From contig JADCLP010000001.1 of the NCBI GenBank assembly GCA_014983025.1, positions 434,001-498,000 of the forward strand: 64,000 nt of DNA. The letters run 5' to 3'. Numbering within the stretch: the first letter of the stretch is position 1; each line of letters begins with the position of its first letter. This document shows, piece after piece, positions 27,247-36,782 of this stretch. The stretch is from Erythrobacteraceae bacterium E2-1 Yellow Sea. GTDB lineage: Bacteria > Pseudomonadota > Alphaproteobacteria > Sphingomonadales > Sphingomonadaceae. The notes under the pieces are model-generated. The model was not told where the DNA came from. It saw only the letters and a program-made list of their open reading frames with translations, and searched no databases. The position numbers and the translations under genes are program-made.

Positions 27247-27947
27247 GCACCAAGCCCACCATGCTGCAGCTGGCCCGCTGGCATATCTGGCTGGCGTGGT
27301 TGTTCGGCTTTCCCACGCTGATGTGGCTCGTCACCGGCCTGTTCATGGCTGCCCGCCCGATAGAGGAAGTGCGTGGTGAGCATATCCGCGTCAATCCAGC
27401 CCCCACCACCCTGCCCGCGGGCGAGCTGGCGCGCATGGTTATCAGCGGTGATGATCTGCCCATCGAAATGCGCACGCGCATGCAGGGCAATTCCGCGATC
27501 ACCAGCGTGACCTATGCCGATGGCAAGGTTGAACGATATTTCGCGCATTCGGGTGAAGCAGTGCCGCCAGTCGACATGGCTACAGCCCGCACCATTGTGG
27601 CCATGCAGGTGGCGGGTGGAGACAAGGTGGGTGAGATCACGCTGTTCGAAGCGGACAATCCCCCATCCGATTTTCGCCGGAACATTCCCGTTTGGCAGGT
27701 CGCGCTGACCGATGGCACGCATGTTTATGTGGGGCAGGAAACAGGCGAGATAGAGGCGATCCGCACCCGTTGGTGGCGTGCCTTTGATTTCATGTGGGGC
27801 CTGCACATCATGGACCTGCAAAAGCGCGAGGATACCAGCCATCCGATATTGATCATCTTTGCTGCGCTGAGCGTGGCAGGCGCGTTGATTGGCTGCATCC
27901 TGATGTTCCGCCGGCGAAAAGCGCGACCGGTCAAAACCAATGGATGA
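27243..27947 (+). CDS. PepSY-type membrane protein
   Basis: 234 aa. One membrane helix near the N-terminus (about 14-36, IWLAWLFGFPTLMWLVTGLF) and one near the C-terminus (about 203-224) enclose a periplasmic region. The segment IPVWQVALTDGTHVYVGQETGEIEAIRTRWWRAFDFMWGLHIMD is the PepSY-associated pattern (cut here in two by position 150-195). Such proteins occur next to iron-uptake or reductase genes, with unproven function. It overlaps the amidase by four bases and the downstream channel gene by eight. Confidence 0.8.
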   Translation: MSTKPTMLQLARWHIWLAWLFGFPTLMWLVTGLFMAARPIEEVRGEHIRVNPAPTTLPAGELARMVISGDDLPIEMRTRMQGNSAITSVTYADGKVERYFAHSGEAVPPVDMATARTIVAMQVAGGDKVGEITLFEADNPPSDFRRNIPVWQVALTDGTHVYVGQETGEIEAIRTRWWRAFDFMWGLHIMDLQKREDTSHPILIIFAALSVAGALIGCILMFRRRKARPVKTNG

Positions 27948-28572
27948 AACCGTTCTCACCCCTGTGCTCGACGCGCTCGACATATTGGGTGTGGCAATTT
28001 TTGCCCTGACCGGGGCATTGCTGGCTGCCAAAGAGCGGCAAACCTTCGTTACCATGGCATTTTTCGCGCTGGTCACGGGTGTTGGCGGGGGAACCGTGCG
28101 TGACCTATTGATTGATGCGCCAGTGTTCTGGATCCACGATCCATGGGTGGCGGCGATCTGCCTGCTGACTGCGCTGATTGCCTGGTTTACCCCCACGCGC
28201 TGGTGGGAGGGGAAATTGCTCGATTTCGCTGACGGTGCGGGGTTGACTGCCTATGCCGTTCTGGGCAGCGCAAAGGCGCTATCCTACGGCGTCCCGCCAG
28301 TACCGGCTGCTCTGATGGGCATAATCACCGGCTGTGTAGGCGGGATCATCCGCGATGTTGTGGCAGGTAGGCCGTCTATCATCATGCGCCCCGAACTTTA
28401 TGTAACGGCGGCTGCAGTTTCTTCTGTGCTATCCGTGCTGGGATCACAAATGCCATTTTCTAGCGCATGGATATGGGGCAGCGCCTTTCTGGCAGGTTTT
28501 GCCCTGCGCAGTGCCGCGATACAGTGGCAATGGGGGCTGCCATCCTATCGCGACAGCAACCCCCCAGTTTGA
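27940..28572 (+). CDS. TRIC/UPF0126 family membrane channel or transporter
   Basis: 210 aa, about seven membrane helices. Two internal repeats each carry the family glycine motif: VTGVGGGTVRDLL in the first half and ITGCVGGIIRDVVAG in the second. Members are called trimeric intracellular cation channels or glycine transporters (YicG/YadS type). It overlaps the PepSY gene by eight bases. The Lys/Arg site after the GG motif is present in both repeats. The transported species is not shown. Confidence 0.92.
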   Translation: MDETVLTPVLDALDILGVAIFALTGALLAAKERQTFVTMAFFALVTGVGGGTVRDLLIDAPVFWIHDPWVAAICLLTALIAWFTPTRWWEGKLLDFADGAGLTAYAVLGSAKALSYGVPPVPAALMGIITGCVGGIIRDVVAGRPSIIMRPELYVTAAAVSSVLSVLGSQMPFSSAWIWGSAFLAGFALRSAAIQWQWGLPSYRDSNPPV

Positions 28573-28576
28573 AAGA

Positions 28577-29356
28577 TCAGTTCGCGGGTGCCACCGCGAT
28601 ACGGTAGCGATCATCACCCGCATCATCGGCTTCCAGATCGCCATCAATCGGCCCGCCGGGATAGGCAGGCTGCGGCCCACCAGCATCCTGAACCATGGGC
28701 CTGGGTTGCGCCTGATTATTCAGATCGCGCCAGGCAGCGGCATAGCGATCATCGCTATGCTGGTTGTCTTCCACGGGTTCGCGCAAGGTACCATTGCGCG
28801 CAAGACCACCACCATAATCGACATCATCGATCCGGCCATCTTCGCCAATGCGGCAGGTGAACCCTTCGCCATTGTAGAGCGTGCCGGTCACGCGCCAGCC
28901 CTCACCCGTACGATCCACACCATCGACGCTGTCCACGCGCACATCACGCTCGATCCGGTCAACGCACATGCTTACCGCACGGTCGATCCCGCGCGAATTG
29001 TCATAGCGTGAATCTCCGCGCCGCTCGCGATAATCATAGGGGCGATCGCGATAGTCACGGTCACGATAGCGTTCATCGCGGTCCTTGCTGGCCGCACTGG
29101 CAATCGCGGCAATCCCGCCAATAATCAGCACGCCCGCCAGCACATCGCCCGTACTGACATGGCGATGGCGATAGGGGCGGTACCGGTAATAACGGTGGTT
29201 CTGTGCATTGCCTGCATCAGCATCATAGGCCGCGGCAGGCGCGATGCTGCTGTGCGAATGGGAAACCGGAATGTCTGCGGCAAATACAGGCGTAGTGGCC
29301 ATGGAAACCGCCGCAACAAACGATGCGGCAGCGGCAAATTTATGAGTGTGAGCCAT
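28577..29356 (-). CDS. Secreted Arg/Tyr/Asp-rich protein, paralogue A
   Basis: 259 aa from the ATG at 29356, which has GGAGGGAG upstream. Signal peptide to about AFA-A (residue 27). A glycine-zipper-like hydrophobic stretch GVLIIGGIAAIASAASKDR follows, then an Arg/Asp/Tyr-rich low-complexity run, then a folded part with CVDRIERD...WRVTGTLYNGEGFTCRIGEDGRIDDVDY. Two Cys could bond. The same architecture recurs in the next gene on the same strand, so this is a tandem duplication. Likely periplasmic or outer-membrane associated; function unknown. Its stop lies four bases from the TRIC gene end. Confidence 0.8.
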   Translation of the reverse strand: MAHTHKFAAAASFVAAVSMATTPVFAADIPVSHSHSSIAPAAAYDADAGNAQNHRYYRYRPYRHRHVSTGDVLAGVLIIGGIAAIASAASKDRDERYRDRDYRDRPYDYRERRGDSRYDNSRGIDRAVSMCVDRIERDVRVDSVDGVDRTGEGWRVTGTLYNGEGFTCRIGEDGRIDDVDYGGGLARNGTLREPVEDNQHSDDRYAAAWRDLNNQAQPRPMVQDAGGPQPAYPGGPIDGDLEADDAGDDRYRIAVAPAN

Positions 29357-29420
29357 ATGGGCTCCCTCCTGTTTCAAAACGAATCCCAGGCAAGCGGCCA
29401 CCAATCGCTGCACTATAACA

Positions 29421-29470
29421 CAAAACTAGGCGGCCCAGGCTTTCTTGTGCCTGAACCGCCTTTGCTTTTC
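29421..29470 (-). terminator. Terminator of the paralogue B gene
   Basis: AGGCGG (29428-29433) pairs with CCGCCT (29456-29461), with CAGGC/GCCTG (29436-29440/29449-29453) nested inside. On the minus strand it is followed by TAGTTTTG. On the plus strand TTTGCTTTT follows, so it may act both ways. Confidence 0.7.
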
Positions 29471-29485
29471 TGGAGTTGCCACAGC

Positions 29486-30058
29486 CTATCGCAGGCCGCG
29501 AATCCCACTGTAATCGATATCGACCACTCGCCCGCGTTCGATGTCACAGGTAAAACGGCCCGAATCTCGATCATATCCGCGATCATAACGGCCATTGCGA
29601 TCATACCGGTCATAACGGTTGTAGCGGGTGTTGTAGCGGCCGTAACCGCGGTTGCCATCAACCACCAGGCGGCCCTTCACTTCCCAACCGCGCCGTTCAC
29701 GGTCAACATCGCGGATCTCTGTCACATCGGCAAAGCGGTAGCCTGCACGACGCGCATCACGTTTCACAGCATTCACGCAGCGTTCGACTGCAGAGCGGGC
29801 CGAGCCATGACCATAGCGATCATCATAGCGATAATCGCGGTCACGATAGGAATATCCATTGCGGTCCTTGCTGGCTGCGCTGGCAATGGCAGCGATGCCA
29901 CCCAGAATCACCGCGCCGGCAATAATGTCGCCTGCATCAATCCGGTCATGTGCATGGCGGTCACGCGCCTGCACCGGGGTTGCACCAGCCAGTGCCATCG
30001 CGCCCACGGCAGCAGTTGCGATCCCACCCTTCGCAAAAGTCTTGGTCAATTTGCTCAT
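29486..30058 (-). CDS. Secreted Arg/Tyr/Asp-rich protein, paralogue B
   Basis: 190 aa. Signal peptide ends near VQA-R (about residue 32). Shares with its neighbour the block AGAVILGGIAAIASAASKDR and the C-terminal pattern RFTCDIERGRVVDIDYSG. The middle holds a long run of Tyr/Arg/Asp/Gly repeats (NTRYNRYDRYDRNGRYDRG), probably disordered and strongly charged. Cys in ERCVNAV and FTCDI match the two conserved Cys of paralogue A. No function known; an envelope location is inferred. Confidence 0.8.
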   Translation of the reverse strand: MSKLTKTFAKGGIATAAVGAMALAGATPVQARDRHAHDRIDAGDIIAGAVILGGIAAIASAASKDRNGYSYRDRDYRYDDRYGHGSARSAVERCVNAVKRDARRAGYRFADVTEIRDVDRERRGWEVKGRLVVDGNRGYGRYNTRYNRYDRYDRNGRYDRGYDRDSGRFTCDIERGRVVDIDYSGIRGLR

Positions 30059-30207
30059 TTGAGGATCTCCTCATCTGGGCCGGGGCGGGATTGCCTCGGC
30101 TGTGATGAGAGAGAGATAGGCGATTCGGTTTGAGGGCAGGCTGAATTGCCCTGACAGGCGATGTTCAGAAAAGTGAATATTTTTATGAACGTCATTGGCA
30201 AACGAGA

Positions 30208-30238
30208 AAGGGCGGCACCTTTTGCAGGAACCGCCCTT
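30208..30238 (-). terminator. Terminator after rplQ
   Basis: AAGGGCGG (30208-30215) pairs with CCGCCCTT (30231-30238), eight pairs, with a 15-base loop. It lies 27-57 bp after the rplQ stop and closes the alpha operon. The T run on the minus strand is weak (CTCGTTT). Confidence 0.6.
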
Positions 30239-30264
30239 CAAAACTCGTCAGAAAGTAAGGTCGA

Positions 30265-30687
30265 TCAGGCTTCTTCCAGATCTTCCTCTTCATTCATCAC
30301 CGGGCCGGAATCCTGGCCTTTGGCATCGGTGTCACGTTCAACGAATTCGATGATCGCCATCTGTGCAGCATCGCTGTCACGGAAACCGGCCTTGATGATG
30401 CGGGTGTAGCCACCTTCACGGTCAGAATAACGTTCTGCCAGAACTTCAAACAGCTTCTTCAGCTGCGTTTCGTCCTGCAGGCGGCTCTGCGCCAGACGAC
30501 GGTTGGAAAGTCCGCCACGCTTTGCCAGCGTAACCAGCTTTTCGATATAGGGGCGCAGTTCCTTTGCCTTGGGCAAGGTGGTGCTGATCTGTTCATGCTT
30601 GATCAGTGCTGCAGCCATGTTGCGGAACAGGGCGGTGCGGTGGCCCGACTTGCGGCCGAGCTTACGCTGAGAAATACCGTGACGCAT
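30265..30687 (-). CDS. rplQ: Ribosomal protein L17
   Basis: 140 aa. N-terminus [20 protein letters not shown] is the L17 signature, followed by [31 protein letters not shown]. The C-terminal tail is acidic (NEEEDLEEA), longer than in E. coli (127 aa). Part of the large ribosomal subunit near the exit tunnel. Last gene of the alpha operon, 84 bp after rpoA. Confidence 0.98.
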   Translation of the reverse strand: MRHGISQRKLGRKSGHRTALFRNMAAALIKHEQISTTLPKAKELRPYIEKLVTLAKRGGLSNRRLAQSRLQDETQLKKLFEVLAERYSDREGGYTRIIKAGFRDSDAAQMAIIEFVERDTDAKGQDSGPVMNEEEDLEEA

Positions 30688-30771
30688 TATAGTTTACTCC
30701 GTTCGAAAAGGGCCCGTTCTAGGTAGCCCAGTGCTGGCGGCGCTTATGGGCGCGCCGCCAATTAGCCCTGA

Positions 30772-31827
30772 TTAGCCAAGCAGTTCCTGTTCGAGCTTCT
30801 TGGCCATTTCCTCGATGTTTTCTGGCGGCCAGCCAGGGATATCCATGCCCAGGCGCAGCCCCATGCTGGACAGCACTTCCTTGATTTCGTTCAAGGACTT
30901 GCGGCCGAAGTTCGGTGTACGCAGCATTTCGGCTTCGGTCTTCTGAACCAGATCGCCGATATAGATGATGTTGTCGTTCTTCAGGCAGTTGGCCGAACGT
31001 ACAGACAGTTCCAGCTCATCCACCTTCTTCAGCAGATAGCGATTCAGCTGGTTGGCATCATCTTCCTGCGGTGTGGCAGCCTGGCCGATCATGGCGCTCT
31101 GCGGCTGCGGAATGCCATCTTCGAAGTGGACGAACAGCGTCAGCTGGTCCTGCAGGATGCGCGCGGCATAGGCCACTGCATCTTCAGGCGTTACCGTGCC
31201 ATCGGTTTCGATGGTCAGGCTCAGCTTGTCATAATCCAGTTCCTGGCCAACGCGGGCGTTTTCCACCTTGTAGCTGACCTGGCGGACCGGAGAATACAGG
31301 CTGTCGACCGGGATCAGGCCAATGGGCGCATCAACCGGGCGGTTCGCCACAGCGGGGGCATAGCCCTTGCCGGTGTCGGCGGTCAGTTCCATGTTCAGCG
31401 TGGCGCCTTCATCCAGGTGGCAGATCACCAGATCCTTGTTCATCACCTCGATATCGCCCGAAACGGCAATGTCACCGGCCTTCACCTCAGCGGGGCCAGT
31501 GGCGGACAGCTGCAGGCGCTTGGGGCCTTCGCCTTCCATCTTCAGCGCGATCTGCTTCACATTCAGAACGATGTCGGTCACGTCTTCACGTACGCCAGCG
31601 AGCGAAGAGAATTCGTGCAGTACATTTTCGATCTTGATCGAAGTAATCGCGGCGCCCTGCAGGCTGGAAAGCAGCACACGGCGCAGCGCATTGCCCAGCG
31701 TCAGGCCAAAGCCACGCTCGAGCGGTTCGGCAACGAAAGTCGTCTTGCGAGACTTGTCACTGCCATCCTTGATTTCAAGGTTGTTGGGTTTCTTCAGTTC
31801 CTGCCAGTTCTTGTTATTGACGGACAT
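30772..31827 (-). CDS. rpoA: RNA polymerase alpha subunit
   Basis: 351 aa. N-terminal assembly domain with [28 protein letters not shown], then linker and C-terminal domain with the helix-hairpin-helix [23 protein letters not shown] and [14 protein letters not shown], which contacts UP elements and activators. The tail ([15 protein letters not shown]) is slightly extended. Its place between rpsK and rplQ is conserved. Confidence 0.98.
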   Translation of the reverse strand: MSVNNKNWQELKKPNNLEIKDGSDKSRKTTFVAEPLERGFGLTLGNALRRVLLSSLQGAAITSIKIENVLHEFSSLAGVREDVTDIVLNVKQIALKMEGEGPKRLQLSATGPAEVKAGDIAVSGDIEVMNKDLVICHLDEGATLNMELTADTGKGYAPAVANRPVDAPIGLIPVDSLYSPVRQVSYKVENARVGQELDYDKLSLTIETDGTVTPEDAVAYAARILQDQLTLFVHFEDGIPQPQSAMIGQAATPQEDDANQLNRYLLKKVDELELSVRSANCLKNDNIIYIGDLVQKTEAEMLRTPNFGRKSLNEIKEVLSSMGLRLGMDIPGWPPENIEEMAKKLEQELLG

Positions 31828-31936
31828 GGATTTCCCCTAGGGTTCGAAAAACGGACAGGACCGGCTGCGCTTGTGACGCGTCCGGTCCGTATGAGGGTGT
31901 CGGCGGCTCGTGCACGAACCGCCAGGCAGGTACGGA

Positions 31937-32326
31937 TCAGACGCGGCGGCGCTTGGAAGGTCGTACCCCGTTGTGCGGGATCGGCGTGACATCACGGATC
32001 GAAGTGATGTTGAAGCCAACTGCGGCCAGACCGCGCAAAGCGCTTTCACGACCAGAGCCAGGGCCCTTCACTTCAACTTCGAGCGTGCGCACACCATGTT
32101 CAGCAGCCTTCTTGCCGGCATCGTCTGCGGCAACCTGCGCCGCATACGGGGTCGACTTGCGGCTGCCCTTGAAGCCCATCATGCCCGCGCTGGACCAGCT
32201 GATAGCATTGCCCTGCGCATCGGTGATGGTGATCATGGTGTTGTTGAAGCTGGCGTTGATATGAGCAACGCCGCTGGTGATGTTTTTCTTGTCACGCCGC
32301 CTGATACGGCCGGGTTCGCGTGCCAT
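31937..32326 (-). CDS. rpsK: Ribosomal protein S11
   Basis: 129 aa. Basic N-terminus, then [24 protein letters not shown] and the C-terminal [18 protein letters not shown], both diagnostic. It forms part of the small-subunit platform near the E site. Between rpsM and rpoA, normal order. Confidence 0.98.
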   Translation of the reverse strand: MAREPGRIRRRDKKNITSGVAHINASFNNTMITITDAQGNAISWSSAGMMGFKGSRKSTPYAAQVAADDAGKKAAEHGVRTLEVEVKGPGSGRESALRGLAAVGFNITSIRDVTPIPHNGVRPSKRRRV

Positions 32327-32383
32327 GGTTCGTATTCCTCTTTATTCCTGGAAAAGAAACGAGCTGCAGGGATAACCCTGAGC

Positions 32384-32752
32384 TTACTTCTTCTTACCTG
32401 CGATTGGCTTCGCCTTACCCTTGCGGGTGCGGGCATTTGTGTGGGTGCGCTGGCCGCGAACGGGCAAACCGTTACGGTGACGCAGGCCACGATAGGACCG
32501 CAGGTCCATCAGCCGCTTAATGTTCATTGCGGTATTGCGCCGCAGATCGCCTTCAACCGTGTAATCGGCGTCAATCGCTTCACGAATGCGCAGAACTTCC
32601 TCATCGGAAAGATCCTGTACACGGCGTGCGTGATCGATGCCCAGCTTGTCGGCAATCTCCAGGGCCGTAGTACGGCCGATACCATGAATATAGGTGAGCG
32701 CGATAATTACGCGCTTGTTTGTGGGGATATTGACCCCGGCAATACGAGCCAC
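32384..32752 (-). CDS. rpsM: Ribosomal protein S13
   Basis: 122 aa. Starts [21 protein letters not shown] and ends with the basic tail [19 protein letters not shown]. It sits in the head of the small subunit and contacts the P-site tRNA and L5. First gene of the alpha-type block here; a candidate promoter lies about 175 bp upstream. Confidence 0.98.
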   Translation of the reverse strand: MARIAGVNIPTNKRVIIALTYIHGIGRTTALEIADKLGIDHARRVQDLSDEEVLRIREAIDADYTVEGDLRRNTAMNIKRLMDLRSYRGLRHRNGLPVRGQRTHTNARTRKGKAKPIAGKKK

Positions 32753-32925
32753 TTACTTCTCCATGCTCCACAGGGTTTAACCGGAAACCGGCCAGCCCCT
32801 ATCTCATCGCGATACAATCAACTTGCCCTGCCAACCCGATTTGGGTTTAAACGGCAAAAAGCCCGGATGGCGCGCACAAAGGCTGCCGCCTGCCGGACTC
32901 TTTTCGAGCATGTCGAATGAGAGCG

Positions 32926-32954
32926 CGCTTAGGGTGATTCTGCCGCTGCGTCAA
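32926..32954 (-). promoter_or_regulatory. Candidate promoter of rpsM-rpsK-rpoA-rplQ
   Basis: On the minus strand TTGACG (32954-32949), 17-base spacer, then TAAGCG (32931-32926). It lies in the 314-bp gap between the SRPBCC gene and rpsM and would give a leader of about 165 nt. The rest of the gap (32753-33066) shows no gene. Confidence 0.45.
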
Positions 32955-33066
32955 CAGCTAAGCACGCACAATCACTGGCGCGACCACGATAATGGCCGCA
33001 CCTGTCTTGAAATGTCGTTTTTATACTAATGCAGGCTGTTCGTCAAAACCCAACATAGATGGATGA

Positions 33067-33726
33067 TCAATCACGCGCCATCGCGTCTATCGCGTCGAGC
33101 ACGTTTTCCGGCTCTTGATCAGCGTCAGCTGCTTCATCTGCTGGTGCGGATGTTGGCGCTTCCTGTTGCTTCACCCGGCCAAGGAAATCAGCCAACCCAC
33201 CCAGTTGCTGGGACATTACGCCATCCACTGCCTGGGCGATCACGGGCGTTTCATAGCGCATGTAACCACCCACAACATATTCCCACACAATGCGTGTACC
33301 CTGATCGGTTTGGGCCAAGGCAATGGTCAAAACGCCAGTCACAGCTTCCCCCTGCAGCGGCCCCAGCGATCCACGCATCCGCAACGCCCTTTCAGGATAT
33401 GCCTGCAGCACGCGCATATGTTCCACACTGCCTTCCAGTGTGACCTGCTTTGCATCAGGCACTTCCGGAATCTTTTCGCAGAAACAACCACCCGCCTGCG
33501 GACGCAGGGTCAAATTGGCAGAATCTGCTGACCAGGTATGTGCCTTGCTCCACCATTTGGCGGGCGAAATCAGCGCCAGCCATGCGGCCTTGGTGTCGGC
33601 TGTCACCTCCACCGCATCGCGCGTCACAAAGCCATTATCATCCTGTTTGACAATTTCTGCTGCTGCAGGCTGCCCCATCACTGCCAGCGGCAGCGCTGCA
33701 AGCGCGATCCAGAGTTTTAAACGCAT
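33067..33726 (-). CDS. Exported SRPBCC-like protein inside the ribosomal cluster
   Basis: 219 aa from the ATG at 33726. Signal peptide MRLKLWIALAALPLAVMGQPAA-AE (cleavage near residue 23; motif split here as LPLAVM and GQPAAAE). The body reads as an SRPBCC/START-like fold: VTRDAVEVTADTKAAWLALI, SPAKWWSKAHTWSADSANLTL, GSLGPLQGEAVTGVLTIAL, WEYVVGGYM. The tail is an acidic, Pro/Ala-rich region. It separates adk from rpsM, which are usually adjacent. It is not a ribosomal protein; ligand and role are unknown. Codon use matches the neighbours. Confidence 0.78.
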   Translation of the reverse strand: MRLKLWIALAALPLAVMGQPAAAEIVKQDDNGFVTRDAVEVTADTKAAWLALISPAKWWSKAHTWSADSANLTLRPQAGGCFCEKIPEVPDAKQVTLEGSVEHMRVLQAYPERALRMRGSLGPLQGEAVTGVLTIALAQTDQGTRIVWEYVVGGYMRYETPVIAQAVDGVMSQQLGGLADFLGRVKQQEAPTSAPADEAADADQEPENVLDAIDAMARD

Positions 33727-33822
33727 AGTTACCCCCTCCCCCATGCCTAGGGCAGATGGTTCCGGTACAAAAGTCCAAACTGGATCAGCAAGTGATCCGA
33801 ATCGACAAATTCCGTTTTGGAA

Positions 33823-34467
33823 TCAGCCCAGAATTGCGTCGAGCGAGTTGGTCACATCCTCGATCGCGGCCATGCCGTCTACACGGCGGACAAGGCCACG
33901 CGATTCATAAACAGGCAGGATCGGCGCAGTCTTGGCGCGATATTCAGCCATGCGCGTACGCACGGTTTCCTCATTATCATCCGGGCGACGCTTGAATTCG
34001 GTCGATCCGCATTTATCACACACGCCTTCTGTCGCAGGCTGCTGGAATGTGTCGTGATAGCCTGCGCCACACTGCGCACAGGTGTAACGGCCAGTGATCC
34101 GTTCAACCAGCGCGTCTTCATCCACGTCCAGCTCAATCACATGATCCAGGCTGCGGCCATGCTTGGCCAGCAGATCATCGAGCGAATGGGCCTGCGCCTC
34201 TGTTCGCGGATAGCCATCAAAAATGACGCCAGTATCGGCATCCAGCGCGGCAAGTTCGGCATCGATCAGGTCTGATACGATTTCGTCCGATACCAGCTCA
34301 CCACGGTCCATCACTTCCTTGGCCTTGATGCCGACAGGCGTCTGCGCCTTAACTGCAGCACGCAGCATGTCACCTGTGGAAAGTTGACGCATCCCATAAT
34401 GGTCAACCAGACGTGCAGACTGCGTTCCCTTGCCAGCACCCGGAGGGCCAAGAAGAATAATATTCAC
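33823..34467 (-). CDS. adk: Adenylate kinase
   Basis: 214 aa with a GTG start at 34467, which gives the standard N-terminus (M)NIILLGPPGAGKGTQ and has GGGGGA seven bases upstream. P-loop GPPGAGKGT at 7-15; AMP site around RQLSTGDMLRAAV; a LID domain with four Cys (CAQC and CDKC pairs), the zinc-type LID; and RMAEYRAKTAPILPVYE. It interconverts ATP, ADP and AMP. Between secY and the SRPBCC gene. Confidence 0.96.
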   Translation of the reverse strand: MNIILLGPPGAGKGTQSARLVDHYGMRQLSTGDMLRAAVKAQTPVGIKAKEVMDRGELVSDEIVSDLIDAELAALDADTGVIFDGYPRTEAQAHSLDDLLAKHGRSLDHVIELDVDEDALVERITGRYTCAQCGAGYHDTFQQPATEGVCDKCGSTEFKRRPDDNEETVRTRMAEYRAKTAPILPVYESRGLVRRVDGMAAIEDVTNSLDAILG

Positions 34468-34499
34468 TGCAAAATCCCCCAAACCAGGGCCCTGCGGTT

Positions 34500-35864
34500 T
34501 TACCGCATCCGCCCCTTCAATTTCGCCTTCTTGATCAGATCGCCATACTGATGCGCCAGCAAATGCGACTGGATCTGGCTGATCGTATCAACTGTCACAT
34601 TGACCACAATCAGCAAACTCGTTCCGCCCAGGAAGAGCGGTATGCCTGTTTGCGCGATCACGTATTCGGGCACAACACATACTATAGTAAGGTATATCGC
34701 GCCGATCACAGTGATACGGGTCAGAACATAGTCCAGATAATCAGCCGTACGTTTGCCTGGGCGAATGCCGGGGATGAAACCACCATTGCGCTTCAGGTTT
34801 TCTGCGGTCTCTTCCGGGTTGAACACAACCGCAGTGTAGAAAAAGCAGAAGAAGATAATGCCAGCGGCATACAGCGTCATATAAAGCGGCTGCCCGTGCG
34901 CCAGATACTGGTTCAACGTCACAATCACGCTGCCGGCGGTGCTTTCCGTATTCACGGAATTTCCGGCGAACTGACTGATCGTCAGAGGCAAAAGCAACAA
35001 AGAGCTGGCAAAGATCGGCGGGATCACGCCTGCCGTGTTGATTTTCAGCGGAAGGTGAGAGCGATCCGCCTGCATCATGCCGCGCTGCGTTGCGCGCTTG
35101 GGATACTGGATCAAAAGGCGACGCTGGGCCCTTTCCATGAAACTGATCAGCAGGATCAGCACCACAACCATCGCTACGAAACCGATAATGATCACAGGTG
35201 AGATCGAACCGGTCCGGCCACCTTCAAACAGATTGCTGGTAAAGGTGGGGAACTGGGCAACAATACCCGCCATGATGATCAGCGACACACCATTGCCAAT
35301 CCCGCGGCTAGTGATCTGTTCACCCAGCCACAGCAGGAACATGGTGCCCCCCACCAGGCTGATCACCGCACCAACGCGGAACATATAGCCAGGGTCAACA
35401 ACCGCCTGCAGACCAGCAGAATTGGAAAAACTTTCCAGGCCAGCGGCCAGGAACCAGCCCTGGATCATGCACAGGATCACCGCGCCATAACGCGTGTACT
35501 GGTTGATCTTCTGACGGCCAGAAGCGCCTTCCTTCTTCATCGCTGCAAGCGAGGGATGAAGCGCGGTGCCCATTTGCACCACAATGGAGGCAGTAATGTA
35601 GGGCATTACCCCCAGCGCAATCAGGCTCATACGTTCCAGCGAACCGCCGGTGAACATGTTAAACATGTCCAGAATGCCACCAGAAGTCTGGTCAGCCAGC
35701 TGTTGCAAGGCCAACGGGTTGATACCCGGCAGCGGCACAAAGCTGAGAAAACGGAAAACGATCAGCGCACCAATAGTGAACCAGATACGCTGGCGCAGTT
35801 CGGTGGCCTTGGAGAAATTGGCGAGGCTGAGGTTGCTCGCAATATTGTCGGCGCGTGATGCCAT
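34500..35864 (-). CDS. secY: SecY protein translocase channel
   Basis: 454 aa, ten membrane helices expected. Family motifs: TELRQRIWFTIGALIVFR at the start, the plug region near GGILDMFNMFTGGSLERMS, GMQADRSHLPLKINTAGVIPPIFA, and PTNAE-type loop replaced by FNPEETAENLKRNGGFIPGIRPG. The C-terminal DLIKKAKLKGRMR is the ribosome and SecA contact tail. In the normal place after rplO. Confidence 0.98.
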   Translation of the reverse strand: MASRADNIASNLSLANFSKATELRQRIWFTIGALIVFRFLSFVPLPGINPLALQQLADQTSGGILDMFNMFTGGSLERMSLIALGVMPYITASIVVQMGTALHPSLAAMKKEGASGRQKINQYTRYGAVILCMIQGWFLAAGLESFSNSAGLQAVVDPGYMFRVGAVISLVGGTMFLLWLGEQITSRGIGNGVSLIIMAGIVAQFPTFTSNLFEGGRTGSISPVIIIGFVAMVVVLILLISFMERAQRRLLIQYPKRATQRGMMQADRSHLPLKINTAGVIPPIFASSLLLLPLTISQFAGNSVNTESTAGSVIVTLNQYLAHGQPLYMTLYAAGIIFFCFFYTAVVFNPEETAENLKRNGGFIPGIRPGKRTADYLDYVLTRITVIGAIYLTIVCVVPEYVIAQTGIPLFLGGTSLLIVVNVTVDTISQIQSHLLAHQYGDLIKKAKLKGRMR

Positions 35865-35981
35865 GTGAGTAACTCGATCCTCGAGCCTGTTGGTCTGTGA
35901 CGCCGGAATCTGCCCGGCACGAACCGGATAGATAGGGAGCAGGTAGCCCGTTGTCGAACCCCTGCCCCCAGTTTTTGTCGA

Positions 35982-36506
35982 TTACTTTGCTTTTGCAGCC
36001 TTGTTAGCGGCAGCGCGTGCAGCCTTCTTTTCAGATTCAGGCTGTGCCGGGGCGGCAACTTCGACCGAACCGCCAGCCTTTTCGACTGCTGCGATAGCGC
36101 CCTTGGTGGCGCCGGTGACGACGAATTTCACCTTGGCGGTGATTTCGCCCTTGCCCAGCAAACGCACGCCATCCTTGCCGCCACGGACCAGACCAACGGC
36201 ACGCAGAGCGGCTTCGTCAATGTCCTTCTTGGCGTCTAGCTTCTTCGCGTCGATGAACTTCTGGACCATGCCCAGGTTCACTTCGGCAAAATCCTTGCCA
36301 AACGGGTTGTTGAAACCGCGCTTCGGCAGGCGCATGTGCAGCGGCATCTGGCCGCCTTCAAAGCCCTTGATCGCTACGCCCGAACGGCTCTTCTGGCCCT
36401 TCTGGCCGCGTGCGGCGGTTTTGCCCTTGCCTGAACCGATACCACGGCCCACGCGGACCCGGCCCTTGCGTGCGCCGGAATTGTCACGGATGTCGTTGAG
36501 TTTCAT
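35982..36506 (-). CDS. rplO: Ribosomal protein L15
   Basis: 174 aa from the ATG at 36506 ([20 protein letters not shown]), the usual start; a GTG three codons upstream is less likely. Gly/Lys-rich N-terminus with [22 protein letters not shown] (split here for length: [18 protein letters not shown]), and the C-terminal [12 protein letters not shown]. The Ala/Lys-rich tail of about 24 residues is longer than in E. coli. Confidence 0.97.
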   Translation of the reverse strand: MKLNDIRDNSGARKGRVRVGRGIGSGKGKTAARGQKGQKSRSGVAIKGFEGGQMPLHMRLPKRGFNNPFGKDFAEVNLGMVQKFIDAKKLDAKKDIDEAALRAVGLVRGGKDGVRLLGKGEITAKVKFVVTGATKGAIAAVEKAGGSVEVAAPAQPESEKKAARAAANKAAKAK

Positions 36507-36591
36507 AGTGTGCACTCGCTTTCGCTTTACTTCGCGCTGAAAAGAAGCGGCCCGGTACGCGACCGGGCCAACTTGGTCAATTGGGTTGTGA

Positions 36592-36777
36592 TCAGTCGAT
36601 CACAGCAACCAGATGCGGGACCTTGGCAATCGCACCACGCACCTCTGGGGTGTCTTGGCGTACCACGACCTTGTGCATCTTGTTGAGACCCAGGCCGATC
36701 AAAATCTGGCGCTGGCTCTCAGGACGGCGGATCGGTGAACCGATCTGCTTGAGCTTGATGGTTTTCTTGTCAGCCAT
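36592..36777 (-). CDS. rpmD: Ribosomal protein L30
   Basis: 61 aa, normal length. [19 protein letters not shown], then [21 protein letters not shown] are the standard motifs. Between rpsE (5 bp) and rplO. Confidence 0.97.
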   Translation of the reverse strand: MADKKTIKLKQIGSPIRRPESQRQILIGLGLNKMHKVVVRQDTPEVRGAIAKVPHLVAVID

Positions 36778-36782
36778 CTATC

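Noticed and set aside
26958..28196. 412-codon antisense frame
   Set aside because: Covers the ends of three coupled, recognised genes on the other strand; no family-like sequence.
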